From NCBI RefSeq assembly GCF_000225825.1, contig NZ_AGBX01000007.1, forward strand, positions 186,001 through 250,000: a stretch of 64,000 bases of DNA. Direction: 5' to 3'. This document shows positions 62,182 to 64,000 of the stretch, one piece after another. Positions within the stretch are counted from its first letter, which is position 1; the number at the start of each line of letters is the position of its first letter. The notes under the pieces are model-generated. The model had not been told where the DNA came from. It made no database searches and saw nothing but the letters and a program-made list of their open reading frames with translations. The DNA comes from Brachybacterium squillarum M-6-3. Lineage in GTDB: Bacteria; Actinomycetota; Actinomycetes; Actinomycetales; Dermabacteraceae. The position numbers were made by a program, and so were the translations under genes.

Positions 62182-63039
62182 TCAGATCCGGCAGGCCTGG
62201 ATGGCGGTGACGAGGATGGCGCGGGCGCCCACCTCGTACAGCTCGTCCATCATCCGGTGCGCGCCGCGGCGCTCGACCATCACCCGCACGGCGGACCACT
62301 CGCCGCCGTGCAGCGGGGAGACCGTCGGGGACTGCAGGCCGGGCGAGATCGCGACGGCCTTCTCGAGCTGCGCGGAGGGGATGTCGTAGTCGAGCATCAC
62401 GTACTGGCGGGCCACGAGCACGCTGCGCAGGCGCCGCTCCAGCACCTCCAGGGAGCGGGCGGCGGCGCCGTCCAGCTCCATGCCGGGGCGGGAGAACAGC
62501 ACGGCCTCGCTGGTCATGATCGGGGCGCCGAAGGTCTCCAGACCCGCCTGGCGCAGGGTGGTGCCGGTCTCGACCACGTCGGCGATGAGCTCGGCGACGC
62601 CCAGCCGGATGGAGGACTCCACGGCGCCGTCGAGGTGGACGACGTCGGCGCTGATGCCGTGGGCGGCGAGGTGGTCCTCGACCAGGCCCTCGTAGCTGGT
62701 GGCGATGCGGGCGCCGGACAGGTCGCCGAGCTCGCGGTCGGTGCCGGCGGGCCCGGCGAAGCGGAAGGTGGAGCGGGCGAAGCCGAGCGGCAGGATCTCG
62801 GTGGCCGGGGTGCGGGAGTCGGCCAGCATGTCCTGACCGGTGATGCCGACGTCCACGGTGCCCGAGCCGACGTAGACGGCGATGTCGCGGGGGCGCAGGT
62901 AGAAGAACTCGACGTCGTTCTCCTGGTCCACCACGACCAGCTCCTTGGCCTGGCCGCGGCGGCGGTAGCCCGCCTCCTGCAGCAGCTCGGCGGCGGGCTC
63001 GGACAGGGCGCCCTTGTTGGGGACGGCGATGCGCAGCAC
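62182..63039 (-). CDS. hisG: ATP phosphoribosyltransferase (long form)
   Basis: A 285-residue HisG, the first enzyme of histidine synthesis, joining ATP and PRPP. Landmarks: '[20 protein letters not shown]', '[16 protein letters not shown]', '[18 protein letters not shown]', '[20 protein letters not shown]' and the C-terminal regulatory domain '[20 protein letters not shown]' that binds histidine for feedback control. GTG 63039 has AAGGAGG upstream. It is paired with hisE at 63111. Confidence 0.96.
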   Translation of the reverse strand: MLRIAVPNKGALSEPAAELLQEAGYRRRGQAKELVVVDQENDVEFFYLRPRDIAVYVGSGTVDVGITGQDMLADSRTPATEILPLGFARSTFRFAGPAGTDRELGDLSGARIATSYEGLVEDHLAAHGISADVVHLDGAVESSIRLGVAELIADVVETGTTLRQAGLETFGAPIMTSEAVLFSRPGMELDGAAARSLEVLERRLRSVLVARQYVMLDYDIPSAQLEKAVAISPGLQSPTVSPLHGGEWSAVRVMVERRGAHRMMDELYEVGARAILVTAIQACRI

Positions 63040-63110
63040 GGATCCTCCTTCGCCGCGCGGGGCGGCGGACGGCACGCGGGGCGATCGGCCCCGCGGCGGG
63101 GTGGGGTGGC

Positions 63111-63374
63111 TCAGAGGTGGCGGTACACGTCCGCCGGGGAGATGCCCTTGGCGAGCATCATCACCTGCAGGTGGTAGATCAGCTGGCTGATCTCCATCGC
63201 GGCGTCGTCGTCGCTCTCGTGCTCGCAGGCCATCCAGACCTCGGCGGCCTCCTCGACGATCTTCTTGCCGATCTGATGGACCCCGGCGTCGAGCTCGCGG
63301 ACGGTGCCGGAGCTCTCCGGACGGGTGCGGGCCTTCTCGCTGAGCTCGGCGTACAGCGCCTCGAAATCCTTCAC
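63111..63374 (-). CDS. hisE: Phosphoribosyl-ATP pyrophosphatase
   Basis: An 87-residue MazG-like enzyme for step 2 of histidine synthesis. It has '[20 protein letters not shown]' (E-E-A-A-E metal-binding helix) and '[20 protein letters not shown]'. GTG 63374 is the best start. It is 71 bp upstream of hisG, and the pair is probably one transcript, as in mycobacteria. Confidence 0.94.
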   Translation of the reverse strand: MKDFEALYAELSEKARTRPESSGTVRELDAGVHQIGKKIVEEAAEVWMACEHESDDDAAMEISQLIYHLQVMMLAKGISPADVYRHL

Positions 63375-63436
63375 GGTGCCAGCGTACTCGGGGGCGCCGG
63401 AGCCCCGGGAACCGCGTCCCCGGGGCGGGACGGAGG

Positions 63437-64000
63437 TCACGCCTGGTCGCCCCCGCTCCGGGTGACGGTCGGGTCCAGGTGCGCGGTCTCGACGCTGACC
63501 CGTTCCACGCGGTCCTGGCGGGCCCGCACTCGCGCCCACACCACGAAGCCGGTGAGGGTGAAGATCCCGTAGAACAGGTACATGAAGGCGCTGGCGTAGT
63601 AGCCGGCGCTGACCAGCAGCGGCACCCCGACGATGTCGACCGCCACCCAGATCAGCCAGAACTCGACCCAGCCCTTGGCCATGCCGTAGGTGGCCAGCAG
63701 CGAGCCCATGAAGATCCAGGCGTCGGCCCAGACGGGCTCGTAGGAGCCCAGCGCGCGGAAGATCGGGGTCAGCGCGGCGGTGCCGCCGACCAGGGCGACC
63801 AGCAGCAGGGCACGTGTGCCCCAGGAGGCCCATTCGGGCTGCACGGCGGTGCCGCCGGCCTCCTTCGCCTGCCGCCAGCGCACCCAGCCGTAGATGCTGG
63901 TGGCGATGAACATGATCTGGCGGCCTGCCTGGCCGAGCAGGTTCACGGTGTCGGGGCTGCCGAACAGGGTGCCCAGGAAAACGGTCAGCAGCAGCAGGTT
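63437..64000 (-). CDS. pnuC: PnuC-like nicotinamide riboside transporter, 5' end cut by window
   Basis: An open frame of 188 codons running off the right edge. Visible segments are '[20 protein letters not shown]', '[14 protein letters not shown]', '[20 protein letters not shown]' and '[20 protein letters not shown]', the helices and charged pairs of the PnuC family, which take up nicotinamide riboside for NAD synthesis. An internal GTG at 63946 is not the likely start, since the frame continues upstream. At least six helices are present. Confidence 0.85.
   Translation of the reverse strand, partial: NLLLLTVFLGTLFGSPDTVNLLGQAGRQIMFIATSIYGWVRWRQAKEAGGTAVQPEWASWGTRALLLVALVGGTAALTPIFRALGSYEPVWADAWIFMGSLLATYGMAKGWVEFWLIWVAVDIVGVPLLVSAGYYASAFMYLFYGIFTLTGFVVWARVRARQDRVERVSVETAHLDPTVTRSGGDQA

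Overview
The window is high-GC actinobacterial chromosome, most like the Micrococcales and possibly Brachybacterium or a relative; the genus is inference. Support comes from RbpA, a fused PafBC beside tatA-tatC-helY, a separate but overlapping lnt-ppm1 pair, actinobacterial GlgA/GlgC, an ImuA'-ImuB-DnaE2 mutasome with TCGAAC-N4-GTTCGA LexA boxes, and many ATGA gene overlaps. I recognise no rRNA or tRNA genes.

Layout. 1-3514: a partial PAC2-family gene, two membrane proteins and a HAD hydrolase. 3515-13965: an accessory, visibly AT-richer island. It begins beside a sequence matching the actinobacterial dif (XerC/XerD) site at 3623-3650. It then carries a decayed, possibly integrase-derived remnant, a non-coding stretch with two inverted repeats, and a complete type II CBASS antiphage operon: CD-NTase, E2-E1 fusion Cap2, JAB peptidase Cap3, and a nuclease-SAVED effector of Cap4 type. 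The island ends in a nest of insertion sequences, where an IS3-family element with intact ends and a CTC target duplication is broken by an IS110-family element with a probable bridge RNA and by an IS30-family element.

14072-22401: CPBP protease, queuosine-precursor transporter, then a TetR gene divergent from an MmpL-YhgE/Pip pair across a perfect operator palindrome. 22494-29740: DNA-damage mutagenesis genes (dnaE2, imuB, imuA') with an MNT-HEPN toxin-antitoxin-like pair lying between dnaE2 and imuB. 29939-37290: mixed metabolic genes, a Tat/lipoprotein flavodoxin with a broken duplicate of its 5' end, an aldo/keto reductase, a SpoU methyltransferase and an ABC ATPase. 37391-43049: RNB ribonuclease, divergent glycogen genes glgA/glgC, and serB. 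43134-49160: phosphohistidine phosphatase, FabG, two related GW/Pro-motif membrane proteins, SURF1, GDPD and rbpA.

49293-60399 (minus strand): fxsA, then a long operon-like series pafBC, tatA, tatC, diacylglycerol kinase, helY, an amidohydrolase-like gene, lnt and ppm1, much of it joined by 4-nt overlaps. The end of the window carries a DUF3866 gene, a PH-domain protein, hisG, hisE and a partial pnuC.

The most interesting parts are the dif-adjacent CBASS island, the IS110 non-coding end with RNA-like structure and a repeat of the element's own terminus, and the MNT-HEPN pair inside the mutasome locus. Starts were chosen by ribosome-binding site, overlap or family length. No searches were run; family assignments rest on motifs read by eye.
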